This document shows, in pieces, positions 43,783-55,787 of a stretch of 64,000 nt of DNA; position 1 is the first letter of the stretch, and each line of letters begins with the position of its first letter. A program made the position numbers and the translations under genes. The stretch is taken from positions 62,001-126,000 of the forward strand of contig CBFFRP010000075.1 in assembly GCA_965644295.1 (NCBI GenBank). The letters are read 5' to 3'. This DNA comes from Paraphysomonas bandaiensis (Eukaryota; Chrysophyceae). The notes beneath the pieces are model-generated. The model was not told the origin of the DNA. It saw only the letters and a program-made list of their open reading frames with translations, and ran no database searches.

Positions 43783-44909
43783 ATGTTGTCTAAGGTATTA
43801 GGATCGGCCATGTTCTTATTGGAACTGTTTTTCTCCCGTCAGTTCATAGTTCATCGCGTGGCCGGGCTCCTCTATCTCGTGCAGTGGGTAGCTGCACTGT
43901 ATTTGTATTTTGCGGACTATGAGTACTTCTATAATTCGATATTAGTTTGGTCGCTTCCTCTTAACGGATTTGTTCAGTCCGTTATTGCTACTATGAGTAA
44001 GCCGCTTGCGTTTAATTCTGTTACTTCTGTTGTGATATTTTGACTCACAGCTTTTACTTTCCTTCCAAAGAAGCAACAAGATCCTGGATATTATGGAGAC
44101 AAGTCTACTCTGTCTTACAATTTTGTAATGGAAAATATATTTTTCTCTGGTTTGTTGCTCTTTCAGTGCCTCTATATGCATGATATCTACCGTGCTTATA
44201 TACAAAACTTAATTCCTGTTGCCATCGAAACGTCGTTCGTATTCCTTCCTTACTTTGTCTTTCGCCCATTTTTTCCGAAAACATCTTTTCGAGATTCGCT
44301 CGGTAAGGAACGGAATAAGACTGACAAAAATAGAGCCTTTTTTATTATCGTCACCTGGGTAACGAAAATATTTTACGTTTGGGCAAAGCATTACATCGGA
44401 TTCTTTCTTAATTATGCTCGATTTATGGACCGGATCACACCTTCTCAAGTGCGACACATCTATCTTATGCTAATATTCTCCTGTGCTGCTACTACGATAA
44501 GCATGTTTCTACATACCTTAAAGTTTAAGAAGTACATTGGCCCAAAAACTTCTTACTTGTGGTACATGGCTTCCTACATGGCTACGTTTTACTCGTGGGT
44601 ATGTACATGTAGTGATGATGAACTGAAATATTGATGCGATTATTTTGTTGTGTTTCGTAATTTCTACACATGTCTATGTATTCGAATAAACTTACTGTTC
44701 AGGTTCGCATTGCTGACGTTTTTGTGATATCCTGGGACCTCGCATTGCTAACTCTAATAGGAGTTGCCCTTAATTTCGGGCCCCAGGCTCCCCAATTTTT
44801 TCATCAACTTCTATTAGCGGGTATATTTAATACTCACCGAATGGGTTTGCTTCCTCCGTATATCTCGGAGTACTTATTCGCTGCTGATGCTCTTCCAATG
44901 GCGTTGTGA
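43783..44909 (+). CDS. Multi-pass membrane protein of unknown function
   Basis: Exons 43783-43996, 44051-44598 and 44703-44909 give 322 residues; introns are 54 and 104 bases, frame-consistent. I see about six to seven hydrophobic helices (VAGLLYLVQWVAALYLYFA, NGFVQSVIAT, NIFFSGLLLFQCLYM, VTWVTKIFYVWAKHYIGFFL, IYLMLIFSCAATTISMFL, LALLTLIGVALNF). Between them lie a conserved-looking loop QQDPGYYGDKSTLSY and a basic loop KTSFRDSLGKERNKTDKN. No catalytic motif and no signal peptide beyond the first helix. An endomembrane transporter or scaffold is possible but unsupported. Confidence 0.75.
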
Positions 44910-46317
44910 GTTGGCTGTACTCTTTATACTCTAAATGGAGCACTGTCACTATTACTAGTACAGTATTGAATAAACCGTTACAGTGCCTTCCCGTATGATG
45001 CATACTCACAGTGTGGAAATACCACTAATCTGCTTCGCTCTACCTGCTTTAGGGTGCAGAGTAGTTCTGATTTGCATGAATTTATAATATGTGCATTAAC
45101 AATGTGAATGAATAATACATAAAACGTAGTTATTTAAATAATTTATATCCGACGAATCCATGAACTGATATTTGTGTCAAAAATCAAAGTAAAAGGTATA
45201 CCTCAGTAAGGTGTGATTGTTGTGAATGTCTTATTATTATCAAGAGTCAGTGCTTAACTCTGATATCATACTACTTAATGCTTCGAAAGCTGCTTGTGAG
45301 TCACCGGGAGCACTAAGGTGCAACCACTTTCGCTCTATCACTGAAAGTAAACGCAGTGAACAATACCTGACATCTACTGCCTTCATGATTATTGAGTCTT
45401 TAAGAAGGTGAACATCCTGGATGCTTGACTTAATCAGGCAGTCCAATACCCCAGATGCGCCCATTCCTTGATGCCTATTCGTAAGGCTCAAAGACGTCTA
45501 CACAAGTGACACTTATTGGTGTCCCTTGTACCATACAAGCATTTGATGTGAGAGGGCAGAACAATATCTGCTGAATATTATAGTATAGAGCTAGATCACA
45601 GTTCACAACTCATAGGTCTAGATATAAGTAGAATATATATACTCAAAATGTGACAGCTATGAATTATTTTGAAAGAGGTCGTTGAGTTGATGATGTTGGA
45701 AATTGTATAGAAATTATTATAATGTACATAAAGTATATTATAAGTTCAGCGCTATATCTACAACAACTCTAGTCGTTTTCCTCCTCAAGTGTATTCCTAA
45801 TTCCTAGTATCAGGGTTGGGTATACTCAGACGGACCAATAATAATCGTTCCTAAGTTGTGTGTGCTTGTGGCTGTGATGAAGCACGTAGGCGTTATATGC
45901 ACTGTGCAATGCATTTTTGGGTCATGCAGCGGTGTAATAACCACACCACATTCTTGGACCCACTCCTTATCTGGTGATACCGGAGGTCCTATGGATACAT
46001 AATATCCTCCGTGTTGATTTGAGGATGATGATCTGCAATAGTATATATAATATAGTATTATATTGATACTACTATGTTGTCGTATTGTTTATATTGTAGT
46101 TTGCATTCTAAAGAGAGGCAAATGCAGCTATATATGAGAATATGATATTACAAAACACAAGTAGCAGGGCCAACTTGTGAAACGCAATAAATAATGCTAA
46201 TAACAACTATAATTGCGACTTTTTCTTTATCTTTAACCTCTCAGATACGAATTACAGTAAAATAATAACTCAATAATTAGGTATGAGACCTGGTGAAATT
46301 ACTTTACCAGGTTTTGG
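44910..46317. other. Gene-poor region with a LINE-like remnant
   Basis: The region holds the reverse-oriented repeat described at 45226-45620 and otherwise AT-rich DNA. A CAGGGTTGGG start at about 45811 could be another hAT-type end, but I found no partner end. Confidence 0.45.
45226..45620 (-). repeat. LINE-like repeat remnant, reverse copy
   Basis: Read on minus it aligns with 54530-54925 and 20971-21130: GTTCTGCCC, GTGTAGACGTCTTTG, a GGAATGGG core and GTCAAGCATCC. The 3' part (coding for RKWLHLSAPGDSQAAFEALSS) matches the retroposons at 40.9 and 46.8 kb, and the tail ends near AAGACATTCACAAC. Confidence 0.7.
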
Positions 46318-46330
46318 TATTACCTCAACT

Positions 46331-46985
46331 GATCCAAGATCCAAGATCGAAGTAGAAGATACGTTACCCTACAGAAAGGTCCCCCAAGGATACTACCGCG
46401 GCCGCGTCCAAAACACAGACAGAAACGGAAACGCCCAAAGGTGCTAAGATTACTAGGAATCCACAGGCGATATATGAACCCTACCAACCATACGCAAAGG
46501 ACCATAGCACCGGACCGTATGAAACCAACAGGCCCTAGACAACGGCGACGACGTCTCCGGCAACTCCACCTATGCCCAACGCCCAGACGGTGCATGGCGG
46601 CACCGCCACATTCCACCACACCATCGACCTCTCAGTACACACATCTAGTGCTCGGTACACTCAGGACCTTAATACAGAACCCTGTACCTCAGAGCCAGGC
46701 GGAACCTTATCCCAAGGGGAGACCCCCGGACAACACGCGCCAGTGAGTCCCTCAGACACACGAGCAGGGCGAACTCACAAATCACATTAAGAACGGAAGT
46801 GGTTGCACCTTGGTGCTTGCGGCGACGCACATGCAGCTTCTGTAGCGCTAAATAGTAGGATAATAGAATTTGTGCTGATTAGTTATGGGTAGAGGTCTAA
46901 CTACTAGTAGATCTAGCATTCAACTAGCCACTATATCGGAACGAGTTTTTAGCGCCTATTGCTAAATAAAAAGACCTTCAATAGA
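46331..46985 (+). mobile_element. LINE-like retroposon copy, shorter
   Basis: Flanked by the 13-base direct repeat TATTACCTCAACT (46318-46330 and 46986-46998). Shares the Pro/Arg-rich region (PPRILPRPRPKH, GLRTLIQN-like LGTLRTLIQNPVP, PKGRPPDN) and the GGTGCTTGCGGCGACGCACA tail with 40152-41118, but starts further 3'. Different 5' ends and different duplications show two independent retroposition events. Confidence 0.8.
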
Positions 46986-46998
46986 TATTACCTCAACT

Positions 46999-47145
46999 TT
47001 TATGGCCATTAATGGGCCATTTTAATGATGGTAAATACCATTCCAATTACCAGGACCTATTTCATTCATTCCATAGTAATTGTGGGGAACTGGGCACCCA
47101 GCACCCATTAATGGGCCATGCATTAATGGTTACCAGGCCTAATAT
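46999..47145. repeat. MITE-like ATTAATGG/CCATTAAT-rich sequence
   Basis: Contains GGCCATTAATGGGCC near the left and GGGCCATGCATTAATGGTTACCAGGCCT at the right; related in words to the MITE at 21632-21743. Exact ends are not resolved. Confidence 0.45.
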
Positions 47146-47191
47146 TTATATATATTGTACTTCGAGGTAGTAATAAGTGAGATATATTATT

Positions 47192-47790
47192 CAACCTAGT
47201 CAATTAGGTTGAATTTTCTAGTAATACTATTTTCGGTGTAAAATCCTAGTCAAAGCAATAAATGACTCAACCTACTAGCCAATTATAGTATTAAACCTAG
47301 TCATGAATTGTACTCGCATATAGTTACGCATTACAGGCCTACTATAGCTACACATTACAGGAATATAGCTACGCACTACAGAAGCATGAGGTCATAAAAG
47401 GTGACGTAGAACCAATGCAACATACAGAAATGAAAAAATTCTTCGCTGGCAGTGTTGGTTTTCTGATGCTCCTGATCACATCCTGGCTCATCCGAAGATT
47501 ATGGGGTTCGATGCCCATGAAATGAAGATTGCTGTAGAGCTACACTGGACTTGGTCATCAGAAACAGCCCAATATTCATTCGACTGTGACGACGAAGTGT
47601 AAGGCTTATATCATTTGAATTTATGGCTACAGTATGCTCCCCTGTTTGACTAGGTGAATACCCACTTCCACCTAGTCATTGTAATGATAAAAGTCTAATT
47701 ATTTAATGACTAGGTCTACCTTCTAGGTTTTTACACCAATTTTGGTGTGACTAGGAAATTCCAATAAATTGACTAGGTCAAAAAATAGAT
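47192..47790. mobile_element. Candidate element with long inverted ends and a short coding frame
   Basis: Bases 47192-47300 and 47640-47790 are imperfect inverted copies built on CCTAGTCAATT...GGTGTAAAA-CCTAGTC and its complement. Between them a stop-bounded frame from about 47407 to 47602 reads like protein (ILRWQCWFSDAPDHIL, MGFDAHEMKIAVELHW) but has no upstream ATG. It may be captured host coding sequence or a transposon gene remnant. No target duplication found. Confidence 0.5.
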
Positions 47791-48074
47791 CCCGTAATAA
47801 GTAATAAGGTAAACCGATACTGTTGAACGAATATGAAGATGATGCTGTGACAGGTACACTTCTATAACAGTTTTCAAAGTCTTATAACATACTTATTGTT
47901 CAAAGTCTGGAAAGCTGAACTCATCATGTTAAATATCGGCGGTTAATGTCAAACTACATAATTTACGTGGAAGTGATACAGGCGATAATAATTTTGCGCT
48001 AACGAAACCATGTACCACGTATATCTCGTATAAGACGCTACTCGTCACAATCGATTATTCTTTTTTTAATCAGT
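47791..48074. other. Intergenic sequence downstream of JMJD6
   Basis: 3' flank of the minus-strand JMJD6 gene; no gene visible. Confidence 0.4.
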
Positions 48075-49290
48075 CTAGCCACTTCGTTTCCTTTTCTTGT
48101 GTTTTCTGTCCTTCTTGTCATCCTCTTTCTTGTCTTCCACGGCATCCCACATATCTGCCAATCTGGCAAGGTCTGGATGCCTTTCTCCCAACAAGCGCCT
48201 CCATTTTACAGCCATCTTTTTTCGTCCCTTTCTAGTACGAATCCATACCCGCTCGAAATTTGCGTGGCTGCAATAGTTCTGGGTCACGGCTATTGAGTCT
48301 TCTAAGTTGAGTACTGCATGCCACCATCCTCCAGGAACGAACACAGTCTCCCCAGGGTACTGTGTGAATATACGCATATCTAAGTCAGGGTGACGTTCCC
48401 GTAATCTCGGGAGAAGATCCACAAAATAGTTGATAGCTTCATCATCTTCACCTTTGCGAATAACATCCAAGGCTTTAGCTATGCGCTTATCTGTGGAAGG
48501 AGGGAATATTACCCAGAGTTTAAGGCCCTGTAAGACTGTGTTCCAGGCGGAGGTTCCAAGAGGATCAATGTGCACAGTAGATCCTAGAAACAAACCAAAA
48601 TAGTTCCAGTTAATAGGTATATCAGGTATTATAAATAGACCGCATACCACTTCGCTCTGGCCCTACCAAAAACCATCGATAAGGAGGTCGACGCCGTTCA
48701 CCGACCATGGCGAAAAGATCTTCCGGAAAGTACGATGGTACAGAATAGTCGTTAAGAAGGGACTTGCCAACAGAATCGTTTTCAAATCTGCTGTCGAAAA
48801 TATACAAGGGGGAGTCATCTTTAGTGTGCCTCAAGTACTTCAAGAAATACTTAAACCTCATCTGTAGAACTATAAGTTCGCTGGGGCAGCAACATCATAT
48901 CATCCAACCGACCTTGACTGAGTACCCATCATCATCTTCACCAACTTTAAAATAGCGGTCTTTAATATGACGAAATGAATCGAAATTCCAGTATCGTGCA
49001 GCCTTCCAGTTTTCGTGTGTTGGAATATCGGATATAATGCACGGTATGGACTTCATTTCATAGGACTTGATGAAGTCCTCAACACTCAACTCTGAGGCTT
49101 TTATTCTATCAATACATCTGTCAACTTCAGGAGTGGTGTATATTTCTTTCAGTCTCATGAAATCTGCAGCTCTTGTAGTGGCGAACCCGTCTCGCTCCCA
49201 GTCTCTCAATTTAGGCCTATGCTTTTTCTTGCATTCATTGGCCCGTCTTTCCCAAGTACGTAAACGACCAGTCTTGGAGTGCGATGGCAT
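48075..49290 (-). CDS. JMJD6: JMJD6-type JmjC 2-oxoglutarate dioxygenase
   Basis: Exons 48913-49290, 48648-48861 and 48075-48583 give 366 residues; introns are 51 and 64 bases. The match is close: RPKLRDWERDGF, DDDGYSVKMRFKYFLKYL, HTKDDSPLYIFDS, GERRRPPYRWFLVGPERSG, then the iron site HxD (His202, Asp204 in VHIDPLGTSAWN) and distal His286 in VPGGWWHAVLN, with AVTQNYCSHANF. Splicing rebuilds both conserved blocks. The C-terminus is Lys/Asp/Arg-rich (KKEDDKKDRKHKKRKR), a probable nuclear signal. JMJD6 hydroxylates lysines on splicing-related proteins and has been reported to act on histone arginines. No missing ligand residues. Confidence 0.96.
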
Positions 49291-49875
49291 TGGACCCTGG
49301 TATCTCTAGCCTAACAGTTGCAATTGGAGTGACAGTTGTGTGCAATGACCTCTTGCCTTCCATGCCATCTATACGTACTGTACATGTACGGCCCTCTATA
49401 TGTATACAGTTACTGTATATATGGTATACCAATACAGTATTCCACTCAGCCGATCATTCTCTGACCATTCCACCCATCATCATCATCAGCAGCAGCAGCA
49501 ATGCTTACTGCTGTGGTGAACACACGACACATACACTGTACATGTATATCTACTCTGTACGTGGGTACCCTTCACAAAAATTCAACAACTCCAAAATATG
49601 GTGTTTATTAGAATGAAATCGACCAGATGATTTGAAAATCCCCACTTTTCTGTTTTAAAAGAGTTGTCAAAAATTCACTTCATGGAACATACAGCCAGCA
49701 GACAGCAAGTGGCATCATAACACTCTCAGGACCCGCACACATACACTGTAACTACACCCAACAGACTGCACTGCACTGGCTCCTACTTACATCCAGTAAA
49801 CAATGTGTTCTCATCTTTGGCCATCAACCGGAATAGAGTGGTCTACTCCTGCTGTAAGAGTGGTGTAGTATCACT
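49291..49875. promoter_or_regulatory. Divergent intergenic region with GTACATGTAC
   Basis: Between JMJD6 (-) and the 7TM-lipase gene (+). GTACATGTAC lies at 49380-49389, followed by GTATACAG, GGTATACC and later ACTGTACATGTA words. No gene recognised inside. Confidence 0.4.
49380..49389. promoter_or_regulatory. GTACATGTAC palindrome
   Basis: Perfect 10-base palindrome upstream of two divergent genes, the same word as at 43575, 58948 and 60735. Confidence 0.35.
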
Positions 49876-52800
49876 ATGAAGGAGGCCTCTGTGCAGAGGA
49901 CATACGCATATAACGCACCCCGCATACTTCTAGAGGTGATATCAGCCAGAGCTACACTGGTATGTGCTTATCGATAGAGATAAAATATTCGAGTAACTGT
50001 TATCGTGCAGATCATTCTAGGGGCTACTTATGTGGTGTTTATTGCTGCTTTTCTTTATGATGTCTTGAGTACTTTGCAGAATTTTGATGGTGGAGATAGA
50101 ATTTTACCGACATATCCCTGCGAGGACCTTAATATAGACGCCAGGTTAGCGTGGAGATATGATGGGGAGTGGGGTTGCATTATTGATAGTGAGGATTCAA
50201 GTGGTGATTCTATGTGGATTGGTCGTGTTAACAACATTACTAATGTGATATCCATCGGGCTTCGATATAGTAAGGAGAATATCACGGCAATTTCATTCTA
50301 CAATGATTCGTTGTTATACGTGGATGATAAGGAGGATGTGGCATATCTAAGTAACGAGATGCAGGAGCAGTATATAGACTTCAGTGTCTCTGTGTATGCT
50401 TGTTTCCTTCGTAACGGTTGTCGTGAGACAGGAAGCGATACTCAAAGCTCCTGGCACCACGTACTTACAATGATTGATCGTCGTATGTGGGCATACGAAC
50501 TCATTGCCCCAGATATGAAATCTGTTCATCTTGACGTCTTGGGTAACACTTTTCAAAATCAGGAAGCACTCCCAACCAGAAGCAATGTGAAATCCTACTT
50601 AGTTTTCGTGCAGTATACCGGTGCCGTATCACTCTTAGGCAACAATCAGTACGACACCGGGGAATATCGATTTATGTCCATTTCGCGCCCCCGAGACAAT
50701 GTGATGGGTTTATTGCGACCTATCCTTATGGGTATTACTATTGTGACAGCTGTTCTCTATTGTAGAACCCTCTACCTTCACAGTCCCAATATTGGTAAAT
50801 GGCTACACGAACGAAAATGGATTGTATTCTATTTCTTTGCGTTGATTTTATATCAGAACCCAGTATATTGTGTCATATGCCGATTAGAAAATCCTTCCAG
50901 CCAGTGGGTTTTTGCCTCATATGCGTTAGATGCCTTCTCTCAAGCTTCTTTTTTTCTCGTGTGGCTTCTTTTTTCCGATGGGTTACGACGTAAATCCCAT
51001 TTCTATTCGTTTTATATTCCCAAGCTTGTAATGTGTCTACTTATATTTGCTACTAACATGGGTATATTGGTGATGCAGTTTCCTTCTGTGAATAGAGTTT
51101 CTGGACGATCTCCTTCTTTAGCGGTATATAACTGGTCACGTGGTACCAAAGTTATGTTTATAGCTTTTTCGCTATCCTTCTTCTCACTGCTCATACTGTG
51201 GTGTATCTGGTGGTTCCGCTCACTGTGGACAACTGCATCAGTTCTTCAAAAAGTTCCGTATATGTCAACGCGCTACCTCCAACTCTCGTTTCGTTTTTTC
51301 TTCTTGCAAGCGACTTTCGTTGCGACCTACTATATTCTGGAGTATGGGGTAGTAATTTACCTCATTCTACGTAATTCACCTCCTGTTATCCACCAGCACC
51401 TGGACAATATATCGGATAACATTAACACTCTATTTCGACATCAAACTCTTCTCGTCGGCAAAGTTGTATTCCTTAGTGTGTACTCTCTAATCCTCGCCTT
51501 CTTGTTTTTACCGGCGGCTCAGGTGGACTCTGTAGGTGAGGCTTTCCACACTTTGGCCGCGACATACACAATCACAGAAGAAGAAATGGAGGCTGAGGTT
51601 AAAGCGCGTAGACGGATTATGTCAAAGCAATTGGCTCTGAGTAACTTAGCGCATACCAAGGCAGAAGTTTATTGCCTGTCCTTGGCTCAACAAATGCTGG
51701 ATGCATCGTACGAGGTGTATTATGATCTTCCAGGTATAGACACGGATAGTGGATTTGGCCCCGCAGATTGGTTTCGGCACGGCTACTCGGTCATAGATCA
51801 TGTTTATGATAAAGCTTACGACACATATTGCTGTATCGTCAGGCATAATGAAACGAACAAGGTCGTGGTAACATTTAGAGGCTCATGCAGTGCTCAGCAT
51901 TGGCAGAATAACCTTCACTATGGGCTGAAGGAGGTTGACCTTGGCTCCTTAAATCTTCCCTGTATAGATGCTTCCGACGGTCTAGATGTTGCCCAATATA
52001 TTGGTATGTTACTCAACTTGTACATTTTATTTGTCTTGATGTAGTGGGGAAGAGTGAATTGCAGTCTTGCGATTTGATTGTTTTTTCCTGCTATAATTTA
52101 ACCAAGAACTAAAACAATGTACACACAGAGCTAGATAATGAAGATATAGAGAGTGATGATGAAGAGGGGAATAGGGGTGAACGAAAACGGGATGGCAGCT
52201 CCAATCCTGTGATGTTGGTGGCAGATACTCTGAGAGAGGTATAATGCATTACCAATGTGTCGGAACATTGGATAAGAGTATTCGTATTTCGATATATACA
52301 TATCATGCATCTTACCATGTTTATTGGTGTTTGATATTTACGCTGCATCGATACCACTTTGCATAGTGTGTTTCTTTCTGGACAACGGGGCTTACACATA
52401 TCCAAGTTTTCGTAATGATTATATGTGTGAAATATAGGTCGTTGGGGCTACTCAAGGCGCTGTTGTCGGCGCCACCAATACCGTTGTTGGTGCAACAACT
52501 GGATTGATCACAGCTGCGGTTGCTCGTACTCCGGGCATAAATACTACCGTTAAAGCTTACGTGCATAGGTAATGTGTATAACTTTTTAGGATAGGGACAT
52601 GGAAGTTGCCTTGTCTGTATTGTCGCATGACTTCATTGGTGTAATGTTTTTCGATCTCTTGGTAATTTTGTCGTGGTGTTGCAGTGGTTTCTGGGAAGCA
52701 TATGTTGTAGCGCGGGAGTTCATACACAGGACCTTACGTACAGCACTGACTGAATCTCCAGCCCAAGTATTCTTTACTGGACATTCTCTTGGTGGAGCAC

Positions 52801-54021
52801 TTGCTACGTTTGCTGCTTTAGACTTCTCTATGCATTCTCTAACACGGGTAAACAAATATATTAAATATAAATCATTGAGGTGAGTTCTCCCTGACCGTGT
52901 CGTTTTCTTGGTGCGTTTCTCAAGTACAATATATTAGCTCCTTTTCCCAAGATTTGCCCCTCAAGCTAAACGTCCCACGACAACGACTAGTGAAGGTGGG
53001 CATGTATAATTTTGGTGCTCCGAAGGTCGGAAACTGGATATTCGCAAAGACATACGACAAAATTGTACCGAATAGTTTTCGAACTGTTACAGATGGAGAT
53101 ATCGTTTGCGGACTTCCCCCAACTATGAGCTATTTTCATATTGGCACACAAGTACTGATTGATCCTCTCGGAGCAGGCAGCATTATTATCGACCCATCGT
53201 TCGTTGAGCGCCGCTTGAGAACCAGTGTGAAATCCTCCATATCGGTTCACACGATGGCTGTGTATCGTGTTGGAATTGATGGGATTCTGGATGCTTCAGC
53301 GTTTATGCAGCAGCACGCTGGAGCAGATGATGGGAGCCCTCTAGACAGAATTGACCTAGCATTTAGTCGTGATAGAAAAAGTTGGGACTCATCATGGGCA
53401 CGTTCTGTAGATTCATCATGGCATAGTGTTCGTGGAAATAAATTTGAGAGACTTTCACAGAGCTCTGTACACTCCACTGGGGACTTGCGTGATACAACGA
53501 TTGATGCTAGCGAGTGGGGTTACACAATGGATGCTTCTACTTCTAGTGCAGCTTTACACTCATTCCCCACAAATTATAGCAAAGATGAGGAAAATATAGA
53601 TAGTCACAGACACAGCGGTAGTCATAGATATAATAGTGCATATAGGGAGCATAGTACCGTGGTTAACCCAACTCATACAGACATGGATGATGGAGATTGT
53701 GATCGACTCGACGAACTGTCCCGAATAACTGTAGATTCTGAAGATGAATCGTTTATGGGGTTTGGAGCAGACCTGGCCAGACTGCAGCGCCTACTCTCAG
53801 TCCGTACTCTTGGGAATGTGTTAAATACCTTCATTACTGTACCTCAACGGGCAGTGGAGTCTGTTCTGGTGGGTACTGGAGTAAAAACCCTTGATGATGA
53901 GGACATGGAAGGCATCGTTAATAGTACTGTTCCCCGAAGAGTAAATAGAAGAATTGAGCCAGATAGAAGTAGTAGTGTAGAGCTATACTCCTCTGAAATG
54001 TTAATACATGGTACGGAATAA
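49876..54021 (+). CDS. Seven-helix (Wntless/TMEM181-like) protein fused to class 3 lipase
   Basis: Exons 49876-49959, 50011-52003, 52129-52238, 52438-52568, 52685-52879 and 52938-54021 give 1198 residues; introns are 51-199 bases. Layout: a membrane helix near 29-48 (IILGATYVVFIAAFLYDVL), a luminal domain of about 180 residues with likely N-glycosylation sites, a block of about seven helices (roughly 250-530) resembling the GOLD-domain seven-helix family, then a lipase_3 domain. The lipase has the nucleophile elbow GHSLGG with Ser807, SGFWEAY before it, and after it YNFGAPKVGN, TDGDIVCGLPP and FHIGTQV, which supply the Asp and His region. The C-terminal 250 residues are Ser-rich and probably disordered. 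Diacylglycerol lipases also couple helices to this fold, but with four helices. Membrane lipid hydrolysis is likely; substrate unknown. Confidence 0.88.
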
Positions 54022-54529
54022 TGGTGTACCCATTGTAATTATGTAGGAATATCTTTTGGTTTGATTATAGTTCCAGCGAATTCCTGGTTCGTAGTATACG
54101 TACTTCGATATAGCGATATAGTCGTGGATTGTTTTACGTGAATTTATATTATTTGTCACTAATCTGTGTGTAGTTTATCATGATCTTCTTGTCTTGAAAT
54201 GAATTCTTTTGTTCATTCCGTATTCCATAGACATTCTTATTATGCTTGTCAATTTGTTGATCTTTCTAGGATAATGATAAATGTTTTCTACTTACACGGT
54301 AGATGACTTTGCTGTGAGCGCATCACACATTCACAATTTCGTATAACTCTTAAGTCTAAAGGTGTTGAATTGCAGAACTCGTGCGAATGCTAGCATACAG
54401 TAGCAGGGCTAGCTGCTGCCTTATAGCTCTTCCGTGTCAATGATATATATATTGGTCCCTCACACAAAGTCGGACTCGCACCTTTTGTGTATATTCTGAG
54501 AGATACGTACCGGAGATATTTCTCCGGGA

Positions 54530-54925
54530 AGCTAACGTGAGCCGCATAATATATAGTCAACAGATACTGTTCTGCCCACTCATAGCCAAATGCTTGTGTG
54601 CTACAAAGGACACTAATTTGTGTGTAGACGTCTTTGGGCCTTGACGAATAATCAGGCATCCTGGAATGGGCCCACCTCAAGGGCATTCGGGGTATTGGGC
54701 TGCCTACTAAAGTCAAGCATCCGGGCAGTTCACCTTAAAAGGACAGAGAGCAGAGAGCGAACGCGGCTGAACATTGGTACTTGCGGTGGCGCACAAGCAT
54801 CTTTCGTAGCGCTGAATCGTATGATACCAGAGTTAAGCAGTAGATAGTTAAATTGGTTTGCTACAATAGTTCTGACTCTTAAACGCATATTATTGCTAAC
54901 AATCAGACATTCACTACATAAATAT
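54530..54925 (+). repeat. LINE-like repeat remnant
   Basis: Same family as 45226-45620. One frame reads LTNNQASWNGPTSRAFGVLG then CLLKSSIRAVHLKR and, further on, GTCGGAQASFVALNRMIPEL, aligning with LTNRHQGMGASGVLDCLIKS and RKWLHLSAPGDSQAAFEALS of the 45-kb copy. The 3' end AATCAGACATTCACTAC is close to that of 40152-41118. Confidence 0.7.
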
Positions 54926-55064
54926 TAATGTTACAAGACAACGGAATTCGTTTACTGACATTTTAACATTTTGTCGGTTTAGGTGTCGTTAGACTAGATT
55001 GCTGTATAGGAAATTATGTGTTTTGTGTTGTCATCTAAAATGTAAAACATATCAAAACTGCCAG

Positions 55065-55497
55065 CAGGATTGCGTATCAATTAATTGTCAATGATTGAAA
55101 TTGCAATAATTGAAATTGGGACATCGAATTATAATTGCAATTACAAATGACTCCAGCTAGCTTCCATTAATTGATATAAAAATACCACCTTTTTATGCTA
55201 AAAACTGTTAAAGAACGGCATTTTTATTCACTTAATAAGCAAACTCGTTACCGCAGCATGATGACGCACTTGGTGTTCAGTAGAGCTAAGATTGTTATGG
55301 CGGGTTCGCGCAAGAGCTACTTATATTTTTACGCATGAATCGTCGCATCTTGAATGAAATGACAGTTGAGGTAGCTATATTGGCAGCTACTGTAATGATT
55401 TCCATTAATTGCAATAATTGAAATTGAGACAGCAAGAAGTAACAACTGCAATTATAATTGACTACAACCTCCGTCAATTAATTGATACGCAGCCCTG
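55065..55497. mobile_element. MITE with TCAATTAATTGATACGC ends
   Basis: Starts CAGGATTGCGTATCAATTAA and ends TTAATTGATACGCAGCCCTG, near-perfect inverted ends of about 20 bases. The interior is rich in AATTGCAATTA-like words. No flanking 8-base duplication remains. The first 85 bases are related to 21801-21885. Confidence 0.75.
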
Positions 55498-55787
55498 TCA
55501 ACAACATATATATTTTTATATTTCTTTCATATCAACTACTGATCAACTTCAATGATACTTCATTTTCACAGTTATAGCTGTACAGTATTCTTATTACGTA
55601 TTACAGTTTTTTAGCATTGTATTTCAGTATTCCAACATCCCTAAATCACTTCTTATATATTTCGTTGACTTATTGATTATGGCGAATTAAGCGTGCAGAG
55701 GGGCACTACTCATTCATGTAATAGGACTTATTCTTTACAAAGTATTATACATATATGATTTTTATTCGAAATACACACATACAAACA

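Larger units (their letters stand above)
54022..55787. other. Gene-poor region with two repeat elements
   Basis: Holds the LINE-like repeat (54530-54925) and the CAGG-ended element (55065-55497). The remainder is AT-rich; no gene recognised. Confidence 0.45.

Noticed and set aside
47470-47530. tRNA T-arm-like GGGGTTCGATGCCC
   Set aside because: No acceptor, D or anticodon arm upstream; the bases fall inside the protein-like frame between inverted repeats.
50005-50010. Start of the 7TM-lipase protein at 50005
   Set aside because: That frame begins with GTG at the intron's 3' end; an upstream ATG exon (49876-49959) splices in frame and completes the N-terminus.
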